A stretch of 64,000 nucleotides of DNA from the NCBI RefSeq assembly GCF_005280585.1, contig NZ_SZVO01000007.1:186001-250000 (forward strand), written 5' to 3'. The notes below the pieces were generated by a model. The model did not search any database, was not told where the DNA came from, and worked only from the letters and a program-made list of their open reading frames with translations. The position numbers and the translations under genes were made by a program. Source of the stretch: Dyadobacter frigoris (GTDB lineage: Bacteria; Bacteroidota; Bacteroidia; Cytophagales; Spirosomataceae). Each line of letters starts with the position of its first letter. The first letter of the stretch is position 1. Below are positions 26,723-36,587 of the stretch, one piece after another.

Positions 26723-27775
26723 TTAATTTTTCAGTTTCACATCACCGTAATTGGAAAAAACGGTAATTTTTGCACCCGAGCCGGTTCCCATTTTACCCTG
26801 ATACTGCTTGGACTGATTGTACGTGGTTTTTTCTTGTTTAGCAGGTTGTTTGGAAAAATTCACATTAGGTGGACAACTGAAATTTCCATTCGTAACGATA
26901 ACGTTAAAGCTGTTGGATTCTGCCGGAAGTGTCACAGTAGAAAATTGTGCCTGAATGTTCAAATGTTCATCAGAAGAAGGGAGCTCTTCCATCCGGAAAT
27001 TGTCAGAATAATTTAAATTGATTTTTCCCTTTCCCCGAAGTTTGCCGATTACGGCCTCTGAATAATTAATATTTGTTGTAAGATCGCTTACATCGCCAAT
27101 AGAAAGTTCTCCGTTTTTTATGTTAAGGATAAGTGTTTTAACCTGATCAAGTTTCAAATTGGAAAATTTAAATTCCATATTTCCACCTTCCATTTTCCCG
27201 ATTTTCACTTGTCCAAATTGTGAATTGATTACGTTCTGTACATTATCCAGCGTATTGGCATAGAAATTCCCATGTCTGGAATCAATGGTAAGCGGCGCTT
27301 CAAAAACAGGGATATTAGTATCTCCAAACTGGTTTTTCACTACCAGTTCATTTTCCTTTGGCATATAAATCGTGTAATCGATCTGAATAAAATTCTTCTC
27401 GCCTGACTTATTTCTCAGCGCACTCCATCCGCTGCTTGCAAAACTATTTTTGTCGATAATGGTTTTAAGCCCGATAAGGTTTTTTGACCTACTTTCACCA
27501 ATCGTTACCGAATTCATATATTCTGCTGCCTTCGAATCACTTTGAGCGGAAGCGGTAACAATGATTTCAATTTTGATCTCATTTTTTTTCCAAAGATTTA
27601 CTTTTACCTCGCCATATTGATTATCGATCATAAGCTGATCACGCTCATTTACTTCAAATACCTTCACAATATGTTTCCGTTTTTCAACAAGTATGGAAGC
27701 ATCCGGACCTAACGCAAAAGCATACGCGGGCAACAGGAAAGCAAGATTAAACAGTAGGTGAATTATTTTTTTCAT
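26723..27775 (-). CDS. Exported beta-helical/adhesin-like protein (DUF4097-like)
   Basis: A 350-residue protein with a signal peptide (cleavage after AYAFA, about residue 21). The mature part is a repetitive beta-rich sequence in which short strands alternate: IDNQYGEVKVN, VKNQFGDTNIP, INSQFGQVKIG, TNINYSEAVIG, LNYSDNFRM, VFSNYGDVKLKN. This N-Y/F-G-x-V pattern is typical of DUF4097/adhesin-like beta-solenoids found next to ECF sigma operons. It is third in an operon with a sigma factor (28450) and membrane anti-sigma-like protein (27747), overlapping the latter by 29 bp. Function is unknown. Confidence 0.75.
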   Translation of the reverse strand: MKKIIHLLFNLAFLLPAYAFALGPDASILVEKRKHIVKVFEVNERDQLMIDNQYGEVKVNLWKKNEIKIEIIVTASAQSDSKAAEYMNSVTIGESRSKNLIGLKTIIDKNSFASSGWSALRNKSGEKNFIQIDYTIYMPKENELVVKNQFGDTNIPVFEAPLTIDSRHGNFYANTLDNVQNVINSQFGQVKIGKMEGGNMEFKFSNLKLDQVKTLILNIKNGELSIGDVSDLTTNINYSEAVIGKLRGKGKINLNYSDNFRMEELPSSDEHLNIQAQFSTVTLPAESNSFNVIVTNGNFSCPPNVNFSKQPAKQEKTTYNQSKQYQGKMGTGSGAKITVFSNYGDVKLKN

Positions 27776-28337
27776 GGCTTTGGGTTGCCTTTTTGATACG
27801 TTGTAAAATAGTAAGCTGCTGATTTAGCAAATCCACCTGATATTGCAGATTTTCTATCATAGCACGAATCAATGCTTCCTGGTTTGGCGCATTACCCAGA
27901 TCAGATTTAAGATTCTGGTAGCTGTTCTCAAGACTTTTTAGATCTGCCGAAAAATCTTTGTACAATTCAGGATTATTACTTGCAAGCTTAAAAATTTCGT
28001 TCCGTTTTTCATCAATCATCACATTGTACTGATTGAATTCACGGGCATAAGCAGGCACTTTCAGCGCGACGCCGGGATCCCGGGTTACACCATATTCCTT
28101 GTTTAGGTAGAAGAGATAACCGACACCCAGAGCCAGAATTACTCCGGCAGCAATGCGCCAGTCGAAATAAGGATTATTAAGTCGTTTTACTTTTTTTTGC
28201 GGTTCTGCGGCAGCCGAAGGAATACTATTCTCGATTTGGTCCCACAAAGAATCCTGAGGTAAGAAAACATCGAATCCATCCCTATTATCCCGCACAAACC
28301 TTTCCAGACGATCTTTTTTATCAGAAGACTTTTTCAT
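27747..28337 (-). CDS. Membrane anti-sigma-factor-like protein
   Basis: A 196-residue single-pass membrane protein. The cytoplasmic N-terminus (1-60) includes the FVRDNRDGFDVFLPQDSLWDQI segment found in Bacteroidota proteins next to ECF sigma factors. One transmembrane helix lies at about 61-78, then a helical outer part (100-185) with coiled-coil potential. It lies 112 bp downstream of the sigma gene and overlaps the next gene. Role as the regulator of that sigma factor is inferred from gene order and topology. Confidence 0.72.
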   Translation of the reverse strand: MKKSSDKKDRLERFVRDNRDGFDVFLPQDSLWDQIENSIPSAAAEPQKKVKRLNNPYFDWRIAAGVILALGVGYLFYLNKEYGVTRDPGVALKVPAYAREFNQYNVMIDEKRNEIFKLASNNPELYKDFSADLKSLENSYQNLKSDLGNAPNQEALIRAMIENLQYQVDLLNQQLTILQRIKKATQSHEKNNSPTV

Positions 28338-28449
28338 TGATTGTTAACATATAAAGTGTAAAGTTTCGATTCAAATGATACTGTTTTTTAGTTTTCTATA
28401 TTATCTATATGTACTCTTCTTTTGTTATAATCGTTGCGTTCGCTTTCCG

Positions 28450-29016
28450 TTAAGCTCTTCCGAGTATTTCTGTCAATTTTCTTTTTCCCCGCATATATTG
28501 CGTCCTCGATGTCGTCTCGCTGATTCCTAATACCTCCCCGATCTCTTCGTGGTCATACCCTTCAAATAAATAAAGACTCACCACAACACGATAACCATCA
28601 GGTAATTTCAAAACAGCATTTCTGATCCGTTCAACTTCCAAAGTCGTATCATTTTCATGCCAGCCAAAGCTGTCGTCCATTTCCTGTCCGTCTTCCAGTG
28701 TTTCCTGAAACTCATCCATTTCCACCCATTTTACCTTCCTGCTCCGAAGGTGGTTTATAGATTTATTTACAACAATCTGCTTGAACCAGGCACCAAAAGT
28801 CGATTGCTGACGAAATTGATGGAGGTTTGTAAATGCATCCACAAATGCCTCTTGCAAGACATCTTCTGCTTCACCGTTATGATTTATTATCCGCATGCAA
28901 ATGTTGAACATAGCCTTCGAGTAGCATTTGTATAGCTCATACTGCGCTTTGCGCTCTCCGAGTTTACAACGCTCTACCAGGTCCACATGCTGGTCGGTGT
29001 ACAATTTCGTTTTCAA
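28450..29016 (-). CDS. ECF RNA polymerase sigma factor
   Basis: A 188-residue sigma-70 family protein without region 3. Region 2 (about 22-90) has YELYKCYSKAMFNICMRI, EAEDVLQEAFVDAF and FGAWFKQIVVNKSINHLR. Region 4 (about 128-183) has LPDGYRVVVSLYLFEGYDHEEI and the helix-turn-helix GISETTSRTQYMRGKRKL. It leads an operon with an anti-sigma-like membrane protein and an exported protein, a common Bacteroidota envelope-response layout. Confidence 0.94.
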   Translation of the reverse strand: MKTKLYTDQHVDLVERCKLGERKAQYELYKCYSKAMFNICMRIINHNGEAEDVLQEAFVDAFTNLHQFRQQSTFGAWFKQIVVNKSINHLRSRKVKWVEMDEFQETLEDGQEMDDSFGWHENDTTLEVERIRNAVLKLPDGYRVVVSLYLFEGYDHEEIGEVLGISETTSRTQYMRGKRKLTEILGRA

Positions 29017-29099
29017 GCAGAAGGTTTAGATTTGAACGTTCTGAATTAAAGAGGTAATTACTTGTATAGATGTTGCATCAATTTACAAAATATTTTGGT

Positions 29100-29124
29100 G
29101 GCTGTCAGCAATCGGCTGTCAGCA
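29100..29124. repeat. Short direct repeat upstream of ispH
   Basis: GGCTGTCAGCA occurs twice (29100-29110 and 29114-29124), followed downstream by GCCGAAAGC-type sequence. It is part of the 287-bp gap between the sigma factor and ispH and has no clear role. Confidence 0.4.
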
Positions 29125-29302
29125 GTTGACTTTTCCCGACCAAAATTTGCCATTTATCAACCATCTGAAAGCCGATCGACGAAAGCCGAAAGCTTTTTTG
29201 AACAAAGCCAATCCCTCATTTGTTATCAAAAAGAAAAGCTACTGTTTTGACTATTGCTCAAAAATGGCCTATTTTGTTACTTAGAACCTACTGAATCTGT
29301 AA

Positions 29303-30526
29303 ATGAAGACGTTTAATATACCCGATTTTTACCGGAGCCATATCATCACCCCAATAAAGGAATTCCGTCGTAAAAACGATAAACTGAAACGTGATTTCAC
29401 ACCAACTATGTTGGATTTTGGGCCGGTGCAGTTTCTGATCGCACGTCATTTCGGATTTTGTTATGGAGTGGAAAACGCTATTGATATCGCTTACAAAGCT
29501 ATCTCTGAAAATCCTGATAAGCGGATTTTTCTTTTGAGTGAAATGATCCACAATCCGGATGTGAACCGGGATTTGACAGATCGGGGAGTGAAATTTATTA
29601 TGGATACCAAAGGCAATCAGCTGATTCCATGGGAAGAGCTGACGCCGGAAGATATAGTCATCGTTCCCGCTTTTGGAACAACAATTGAAAACCAAAAGAA
29701 ATTAACCGAGCTCGGAATTAATTCCTATATCTACGACACGACTTGTCCGTTCGTAGAAAAAGTATGGAACCGGGCGGAACAGATCGGGCAAAAGGATTAT
29801 TCCATTATCGTCCATGGAAAACCATTTCATGAAGAAACCCGTGCAACTTTTTCACATAGCAAGGAAAATGCGCCCACGATTGTCGTGGAAGATATGAAGC
29901 AAACCATTCGTTTGGCTTCATACATAACGGGGGAACTTCCGGCACAACAATTTTTTGAAGATTTTGAAGGTCAATATTCCGAAGGTTTTAATCCTGAAAA
30001 AGATTTGCAAAGAATCGGTGTAGTCAACCAAACTACTATGCTGGCCTCTGATACACAAGGTATTGCAGATTATTTAAAAAATGTAATGACCAAACATTAC
30101 GGCCTGCGCCCCGAAGAAGTGGAAACACGTTTTGCCAATACAAGGGATACGCTTTGTTATGCAACAAATGACAATCAGGATGCGACTTATGCTTTATTAA
30201 CGCATCCGGCAGATCTGGTAATCGTTGCCGGCGGTTATAATAGTTCAAATACTTCCCATTTGGTTGAGTTATGTGAAGCAAAACTGCCAACTTATTTTAT
30301 CGAATCCGTTAACAAAATCCTTGATAATAATCTGATCAGGCATTTTAATCTTCATACAAAGGAGGAAACAGTTTCGGAAAATTATTTACCGGTAAAATCT
30401 CCCGTTCGTATTATGCTGACCTGCGGAGCTTCCTGCCCTGATGCCGTGGTAGAAGGTATTTTAATGCGTTTGTTATCATTTTTTGAAGGTGCAAAACCCA
30501 TTGAAGAAGTGATGAAAGCTTTCTGA
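29303..30526 (+). CDS. ispH: 4-hydroxy-3-methylbut-2-enyl diphosphate reductase
   Basis: A 407-residue iron-sulfur enzyme that makes IPP and DMAPP in the last step of the MEP isoprenoid pathway. The three cluster-binding cysteines are C53 (GFCYGVENA), C148 (DTTCPFV) and C285 (DTLCYATND). IHNPDVNRDL and a GASCP motif before DAVVEGIL are also present. It is longer than E. coli IspH (316) because of an N-terminal extension and internal insertions, as in other long-form IspH proteins. A strong terminator follows. It would supply the polyprenyl synthase at 7106. Confidence 0.95.
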   Translation: MKTFNIPDFYRSHIITPIKEFRRKNDKLKRDFTPTMLDFGPVQFLIARHFGFCYGVENAIDIAYKAISENPDKRIFLLSEMIHNPDVNRDLTDRGVKFIMDTKGNQLIPWEELTPEDIVIVPAFGTTIENQKKLTELGINSYIYDTTCPFVEKVWNRAEQIGQKDYSIIVHGKPFHEETRATFSHSKENAPTIVVEDMKQTIRLASYITGELPAQQFFEDFEGQYSEGFNPEKDLQRIGVVNQTTMLASDTQGIADYLKNVMTKHYGLRPEEVETRFANTRDTLCYATNDNQDATYALLTHPADLVIVAGGYNSSNTSHLVELCEAKLPTYFIESVNKILDNNLIRHFNLHTKEETVSENYLPVKSPVRIMLTCGASCPDAVVEGILMRLLSFFEGAKPIEEVMKAF

Positions 30527-30602
30527 TTTGGAATATTTTTCTGACCGTTAACACAAATCAGGACAGACAAAAATAAGATTTGATACAATTACAGTTAATT
30601 TA

Positions 30603-30644
30603 GACGGATGGTTTTTTGTTATAAAAAATCATCCGTTTTTTATA
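30603..30644 (+). terminator. Rho-independent terminator of ispH
   Basis: ACGGATGGTTTTTT pairs with AAAAAATCATCCGT (one G-T pair) across 30604-30636 and is followed by TTTTTTAT. Confidence 0.87.
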
Positions 30645-30711
30645 TCCTGATTATGGATAAAAAACGTTATTGCCGCAAACAAATTCTGTTAGTCTGAAAA
30701 ATTTCGTTAAC

Positions 30712-33700
30712 ATGCTCATGAGAAAATTCTCTTCCTCTTTATTCATCTTCATTCTTTTTTCTGCGTACTTTTTCAATGGCTGTTCTTCTCTGAATGAAGT
30801 AAAAATTGCGGGAACAAATTTCAAAGACGAGATAGGTCAGTCGCAAAATCTTGTTTTTACTTTCAATAAAGATCTTGTTTCCGAAAGTCAGCTTAACGAT
30901 TGGGATTCAACGCAATATATTCAGTTTGAACCAGCCGTTCGCGGAAAATTCAAATGGTCGGCGCCAAATGAACTGATTTTTTCGCCGGTTAATGGTTTTG
31001 GATCTGCAACAAATTACAAAGCGAAACTTACCGACAAATTATTATCTCAATCCAAAACAGATAAAAAATATGACGTTTCTACTGAAACGATAGATTTTCA
31101 TACGCCATATCTCCAACTGATAGAAACGGAAAGCTGGTGGACACTTTCAAAAGAAACCGGTCGCCAGGAAGCACGTGTGAAACTGATTTTCAATTATCCG
31201 GTTACGACGCAAAATGTTGCTGAAAGATTAAAATTAACGCTGGCGGATAAATCTGTTTCGTACAAAATCCTGCCTTCTGCGGAGGGAAAAATAATTACAC
31301 TGGCCTTGGCTAATAATGGCGCAGCAGATAATAATCCAGTGCCGTTACAGATCACGTTGGATAAAGGATTAAAAGCACAAAATACCACCTACATCACCAA
31401 TGAAATTCTTGAAAGAACAACCAGTTTGCCATCCCCGCTTCATCTGGAAGTATCTGATATCAAGACCGGTTTTGAAAATAATGCTGCTTTTGTCCGCGTC
31501 ATTACAACGCAGGAAATAGTCAAAGAAAGTATTGAAACCGGCTTTTCAATCAATCCGGCAGCAACATTAACCAGAGAACTGACAGAAAATGGTTTCATTC
31601 TAAGAGGCGATTTTAATGAGACTGATACCTATGCGCTTTTGATCAATAAAACATTAAAAGGCGTACTTGGAAAAACGTTGGAAGACGAAACTTCTCGTGA
31701 TTTATTCTTTGGGAAAATGCCGGCGGGGATATCTTTTTCCAATAAAAAGGCATTGTACATGACGCCAAAAGGGTCGCGAAACATGGGTGTCCAGATTGTG
31801 AATGTACCCAAAGTTCAGGTTAAAATTGCCAAACTGTATGCCAATAATATTCTTAGTTATGTGCGCTCAAACCGTTGGGAGGAATATGGTTATGTCGGCG
31901 AAGAATGGAAATCAACCGGATCCTTCAATTATAGCGGCGACGAGGAAAATAATTTTACAGATATCGTTGTTAATAAAATTATTGATACCGAAAATCTTCC
32001 AAAAGCTAAGGGAATTTCAGCATTAAATATTGCACTGCCGGATGATAACGGTCGTCGTGGGATTTATCTCGTTTCTGTTAATTCCAAAGATGAAGCTTAT
32101 TTAGGAGCTACAAAGTTGGTTTCTATTTCTGATATCGGATTAATTGCCAAACAAGGAAAAGATGAGCTTTGGGTTTTTGCCAATTCTATCAAAACAAACG
32201 AGCCGCTCGCAAATCTTGAAATAACATTAATCAGCACCAATAATCAATCCATTTTCACCGCTACAACCGACGGTGACGGTATTGCGCATATTGAGAAATT
32301 GGGCGAAAAAGCACCTGGTTTTAAACTGGCAATGATTACTGCCGGAAGCAAAGAAGATTTCAATTATCTGCTTTTGGATGATACACGTGTGGAAACTTCC
32401 CGTTTTGAAGTAGAAGGACAGCGAGATAATACATCTGGCTTACAAGCTTTTATTTACGGCCAGCGCGATATGTACCGGCCGGGTGAAACGCTCCATTTCA
32501 ATACCGTTATCAGAAACCAAAATTGGCAGGTTGCGTCCGAAGTTCCGTTGAAATTAAGATTGGTTACACCAAACGGAAGAGAATACCGGATCTGGCGAAA
32601 AAGCACCAATAAACAAGGTGCCGTAGAAACGGAAGTTGGTATGGAAACGGCGGTACTTACCGGAACTTATGTATTGGAAGTATATAATGCCAATGATGTT
32701 TTATTAGCCTCTCAATCAGTCAATGTAGAGGAATTTATGCCCGATCGAATTAAGGTAGATCTGAGCGGAGCGCAGACAGAATATGTTTCCGGCAGTACGA
32801 TTTCACTGACAGCAACAGCGCTTAATTTATTCGGTCCGCCGGCGAGTAACCGGACGTATGAAATGGAATCGCAACTGAAACGAAAAAGCTTTTTCGCAGC
32901 GGGTTTTCCTGAATTCACTTTTGATATTCCTGCTGAAACCACTTTTGAAAAAGAACGTAGGCAAGGGATAACTAACGAGCAGGGACAAGCAACAGAAAAA
33001 TTCCCTTTGGCTCCCGGAATAAAGGATATCGGGGTTTTGGAAGGGAAAATATACGTTACGGTTTTTGATGAAAATGGCCGCCCGGTTAACCGTTTGCAGC
33101 ATTTTGATGTTTTTACACAAAACGTTTTTTACGGAATTCATTTACCCGATTCTTATGTCGGAGTAAATGCGCCGGTTCCTTTTGAAATTGTTGGTGTTAA
33201 CAGCAAAGGAGTTTTACAAAATGGCGCCAAGGCAAAAGTAGAAATCGTCCGTCTTGAATATCAGACCGTTGTAGAAAAGAAAAACGAGCAGCTAACTTAC
33301 ACTTCCAGGAAAAGTGAAAAGGTTGTTTATTCCAATATTCTCAATCTTGTCAATGGAAAAAATACTTTCCGCTATGTCCCAACGGTTTCAGGAGAATATG
33401 AAGTAAGAATTCGCAGGCCGGAAGCAGAACATTATAGCGTGGCCAATTTCTATGCTTATGGCTCAGGTTATACACAATATTCGTCCTTTGAAGTAAGCAA
33501 TGAAGGGCGGGTTTTGATGGAAACCGATAAGGAAAAATACAATGTCGGGGAAACGGCGAAAATCCTTTTCAAAACACCTTTTGATGGAAGATTGTTGGTA
33601 ACCGTTGAAAGAAATAGTGTGTTGGAACATCACATTTTAACGACGGAAAAGAAAGCGGCCGAATTGAAACTTAGCCTGAAAGAGGAACATTTACCGAATG

Positions 33701-36168
33701 TTTTTGTGACAGCAACGCTAATCCGACCGCTTGACAATTCTGATCTTCCGCTTACGGTTGCCAATGGCTTTCTTCCGGTTTTAGTAGAAGATTCAAAGCG
33801 AAATTTGCCTGTTTCCATCACGACTGTTGAAAAATCAAGATCAAAAACGAAACAACAGATCCGGATTAAAACGCAGCCTAATGCAGAAGTAACGATTGCC
33901 GTTGTGGATGAAGGAATTTTGCAGATCAAGAATTTCAAAACGCCGGATATCCATGGCTATTTCTATCAAAAACGCGCTTTGGAAGTTACCAGTCACAATT
34001 TATATGCGCTGCTTTTCCCTGAATTAAATATTTCAGGGGCTTCCAGTTTTGGTGGTGATGGTTATGATCTTGAAAAAAGAATTAATCCGTTAAGTAACGG
34101 AAGAACGGAACTGGTTTCTTTTTGGAGCGGACAAATTACGGCTAATGGAAACGGTGAAGCCACTTTTGATATAAACATTCCACAATTCAGCGGCGATTTG
34201 CGGATTATGGCTGTCGCCTACAAAGACAATGCTTTTGGCGCTGCTAATAAAAATATGAAAGTGGCAGATCCGGTTGTGATCAGTGCCGGTTTACCACGTT
34301 TTTTAAGTCCGGGTGATGAGCTGGTTTTGCCGGTTAATATCAGTAATACAGAGAAAAAAGCGGCAGATGCAACGGTAACTTTACAAGTAAGCGGACCGCT
34401 GAATTCCGGTTCGGTTCCTACTGTTCAAAAAATCAATATTCCTGCCGGAAAAGAAACCAGAGCAATATTTTCGGTAAAAGCTTTGGCTGCCATTGGTGCC
34501 GGAAAAGTGATTGTAAAAGTGAATGCTTTTGGAGAAACCTTTACACAACAAACAGAAATTACCGTTCGTCCGGCTTCACCATTGTTGAAAACAAGCGGTT
34601 CGGGATTAATCGCTGGCGGACAGCAGGGATTGATAAATCTTACTAATAATTTCATTCCTTCTACCGCGAGCAGTCAGGTCGTTTTGAGCCGCTCTCCACT
34701 TGTTGGAGGTGGTGGAAAAGCACTTTCAACCTTGCTTGGGTACCCTTATGGCTGTCTGGAACAAACAATTTCAAAAGCATTTCCTCAGCTCTATTTTGCA
34801 GATCTCGCCAAAGCGATGGCTACGCCGGTTTATCTGATAAAAACGGGAGAAAGTGACTTCAATCCCGTTACGAATGTGCAGCAGGCAATCCGTAAAATTG
34901 AATCGCAGCAATTGTTCAATGGCGGTGCGGTTATGTGGCCGGGAGCTGTCACAGAAGATTGGTGGACAACGGCCTATGCCGTTCATTTCCTGGAAGAAGC
35001 TCGCCGGGCTGGGTTTGAAATAAATCCAAAAACATTGAGCAAAGCTATTGATTACCTGACTGCTAAAACAGGAACAACTGCGACAAGGGAAATTGCGATA
35101 GCCAGCACAAATAATGATTTACCAAAAGAATCTTTAACGCAAATCCGCAAAACGGTGGCGCGGAGGGAAACGCTTTATTCCTTGTATGTCCTGGCTTTAA
35201 CGGGTTCGCCAAACCGGTCAGCGATGAACTATTACAAACAAAATCCTCAGCTGCTGACGATAGATGCCCGTTATCTGCTTGCCGGAGCTTTTCAGTTGAT
35301 AGGAGATACGAGAAGTTTCAGTTCTATTTTGCCAAAAAGTTATGTGTATCAAAATGGAAGTGCCGTTTTTGATGACAGTTATTCTTCTCCGTTAAGAAAT
35401 CTCGGTTTGATATTAAACACACTTTTGGAAACAGATGGAGATAATTTGCAGATTTCACCATTAGCCCGTCAGTTGTCAAAAGCAATTCAATCTGCTTCTT
35501 ATATCAATACGCAGGAAGCAAGTTTTGCAGTTTTGGCTTTGGGAAAAGTAGCTAAGAAAACATCGGGGTCTACGGTTACCGGTTCTGCTTTAATTAATGG
35601 AAAAAAAATCGCTGCTTTTGACGGTAAAGAATTGAAAATCGCCAAAGGAATTGTCAATCAAAAATTGACTGTAACGACTCAGGGAAAAGGTGATTTGTAC
35701 TGGTTTGCACAATCAGAAGGGATGTCTGCCACAGGTGCTTTTGTGGAAGAAGATCAGGGATTAAGTATTCGTCGACAGTATCTGACGCGTGATGGAAAAC
35801 CGGTTTCAGTACTGCATCAAAATGATCTGGTTGTAGTAAAATTATCGCTTTCAAGTACGAATGGACTTCCGGTGGAAAATGTTGTTGTGACGGATTTGTT
35901 ACCGGCGGGTTTTGAAATTGAAAATCCAAGAATTTCGGAGCCGAGGGATATGCCCTGGATCAAAAATGCGGCTATTCCGACTTATTATGATATTCGTGAT
36001 GATCGGATTCATTTTTTCACAACGGCTGATAAAATTGAAAAGTCATTTTATTATCAAGTTAGAATTGTTTCCAAAGGAACGTTCACAACGGGGCCTGCGG
36101 CGGCTGATGCGATGTATCAAGGAGAGTATAGGAGTTATTCGGGAAGTGGGAAATTGAAGGTTGAATAG
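30712..36168 (+). CDS. Bacterial alpha-2-macroglobulin lipoprotein with thioester motif
   Basis: About 1818 residues. The ATG at 30712 (or 30718) gives a lipoprotein signal ending FFNGCSS; an in-frame TTG at 30670 is unlikely. The order is a Big/MG-rich N-terminal part, bait region, QMYRPGE-like MG domain (RDMYRPGETLHF, about residue 585), the A2M core SFWSGQITANGNGEA, then the thioester site CLEQ with C1348 in YPYGCLEQT, a terpenoid-cyclase-like helical domain, and a C-terminal MG domain. It probably traps attacking proteases in the periplasm. Its usual partner, PbpC, is not adjacent. Confidence 0.93.
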   Translation: MLMRKFSSSLFIFILFSAYFFNGCSSLNEVKIAGTNFKDEIGQSQNLVFTFNKDLVSESQLNDWDSTQYIQFEPAVRGKFKWSAPNELIFSPVNGFGSATNYKAKLTDKLLSQSKTDKKYDVSTETIDFHTPYLQLIETESWWTLSKETGRQEARVKLIFNYPVTTQNVAERLKLTLADKSVSYKILPSAEGKIITLALANNGAADNNPVPLQITLDKGLKAQNTTYITNEILERTTSLPSPLHLEVSDIKTGFENNAAFVRVITTQEIVKESIETGFSINPAATLTRELTENGFILRGDFNETDTYALLINKTLKGVLGKTLEDETSRDLFFGKMPAGISFSNKKALYMTPKGSRNMGVQIVNVPKVQVKIAKLYANNILSYVRSNRWEEYGYVGEEWKSTGSFNYSGDEENNFTDIVVNKIIDTENLPKAKGISALNIALPDDNGRRGIYLVSVNSKDEAYLGATKLVSISDIGLIAKQGKDELWVFANSIKTNEPLANLEITLISTNNQSIFTATTDGDGIAHIEKLGEKAPGFKLAMITAGSKEDFNYLLLDDTRVETSRFEVEGQRDNTSGLQAFIYGQRDMYRPGETLHFNTVIRNQNWQVASEVPLKLRLVTPNGREYRIWRKSTNKQGAVETEVGMETAVLTGTYVLEVYNANDVLLASQSVNVEEFMPDRIKVDLSGAQTEYVSGSTISLTATALNLFGPPASNRTYEMESQLKRKSFFAAGFPEFTFDIPAETTFEKERRQGITNEQGQATEKFPLAPGIKDIGVLEGKIYVTVFDENGRPVNRLQHFDVFTQNVFYGIHLPDSYVGVNAPVPFEIVGVNSKGVLQNGAKAKVEIVRLEYQTVVEKKNEQLTYTSRKSEKVVYSNILNLVNGKNTFRYVPTVSGEYEVRIRRPEAEHYSVANFYAYGSGYTQYSSFEVSNEGRVLMETDKEKYNVGETAKILFKTPFDGRLLVTVERNSVLEHHILTTEKKAAELKLSLKEEHLPNVFVTATLIRPLDNSDLPLTVANGFLPVLVEDSKRNLPVSITTVEKSRSKTKQQIRIKTQPNAEVTIAVVDEGILQIKNFKTPDIHGYFYQKRALEVTSHNLYALLFPELNISGASSFGGDGYDLEKRINPLSNGRTELVSFWSGQITANGNGEATFDINIPQFSGDLRIMAVAYKDNAFGAANKNMKVADPVVISAGLPRFLSPGDELVLPVNISNTEKKAADATVTLQVSGPLNSGSVPTVQKINIPAGKETRAIFSVKALAAIGAGKVIVKVNAFGETFTQQTEITVRPASPLLKTSGSGLIAGGQQGLINLTNNFIPSTASSQVVLSRSPLVGGGGKALSTLLGYPYGCLEQTISKAFPQLYFADLAKAMATPVYLIKTGESDFNPVTNVQQAIRKIESQQLFNGGAVMWPGAVTEDWWTTAYAVHFLEEARRAGFEINPKTLSKAIDYLTAKTGTTATREIAIASTNNDLPKESLTQIRKTVARRETLYSLYVLALTGSPNRSAMNYYKQNPQLLTIDARYLLAGAFQLIGDTRSFSSILPKSYVYQNGSAVFDDSYSSPLRNLGLILNTLLETDGDNLQISPLARQLSKAIQSASYINTQEASFAVLALGKVAKKTSGSTVTGSALINGKKIAAFDGKELKIAKGIVNQKLTVTTQGKGDLYWFAQSEGMSATGAFVEEDQGLSIRRQYLTRDGKPVSVLHQNDLVVVKLSLSSTNGLPVENVVVTDLLPAGFEIENPRISEPRDMPWIKNAAIPTYYDIRDDRIHFFTTADKIEKSFYYQVRIVSKGTFTTGPAAADAMYQGEYRSYSGSGKLKVE

Positions 36169-36233
36169 TTTTTTTTACCGCAATGGGCGCAATAGGTTTC
36201 GCAATAGACGACGCTATTAAATAATTTTTATTA

Positions 36234-36310
36234 CCCGTCCGACGGTAAAAAAACCGTCGGACGGGCCTCCGGTCGGACGGCTTTTCCCGCCGTCCGACCG
36301 ATAATAAAAC
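36234..36310. repeat. Two adjacent GC-rich palindromes, CCGTCCGACGG family
   Basis: Arm pairs are CCCGTCCGACGGT (36234-36246) with ACCGTCGGACGGG (36253-36265), and CGGTCGGACGGC (36270-36281) with GCCGTCCGACCG (36289-36300). The right flank TAATAAAACTTT matches that of the copy at 5836-5872. The second palindrome has changed bases on both arms, keeping pairing. Confidence 0.8.
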
Positions 36311-36337
36311 TTTAACCATCCACCATTTCGTATTAAA

Positions 36338-36366
36338 ACAAAAAAGACTGTCCCGAAACGGAACAG
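36338..36366 (-). terminator. Terminator-like hairpin for the heme operon
   Basis: On the minus strand GGGCTGTTCCG pairs with CGGGACAGTC (one mismatch) and is followed by TTTTTT. It lies about 300 bp beyond the last heme gene. Confidence 0.6.
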
Positions 36367-36413
36367 CCCATTTGAATCACTATGGCGAAATAATATATTA
36401 ACTTAGATTTTGC

Positions 36414-36587
36414 GGCTCCTATCGGAGCCTCCTGTTTATAGAAAAAATCTGTAATCTCTCAATATCCCGGCTCCTTCGGAGCCTCCTGCCTGATTCGTAA
36501 TTTTATTGCACTTAACAGGCGACTCCTACGGAGTCTAAATTACAGCTCAGAAAATTGATTTCTATAAACAGGATGCTCCTATGGAGC
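36414..36587. repeat. Composite palindrome with four GGCTCC-hairpins
   Basis: Four short hairpins, GGCTCCTATCGGAGCC (36414-36429), GGCTCCTTCGGAGCC (36469-36483), GACTCCTACGGAGTC (36521-36535) and GCTCCTATGGAGC (36575-36587), are nested in a larger inverted repeat: CCTGTTTATAGAAA after the first matches TTTCTATAAACAGG before the last. Confidence 0.75.

Noticed and set aside
28337..28450. Possible small gene or RNA between the ECF sigma and anti-sigma-like genes
   Set aside because: It is AT-rich without a stem or frame of note.
36414..36587. Possible CRISPR array of four short repeats
   Set aside because: The units are 13-16 bp palindromes with unequal spacing and nested pairing, and there are no cas genes.
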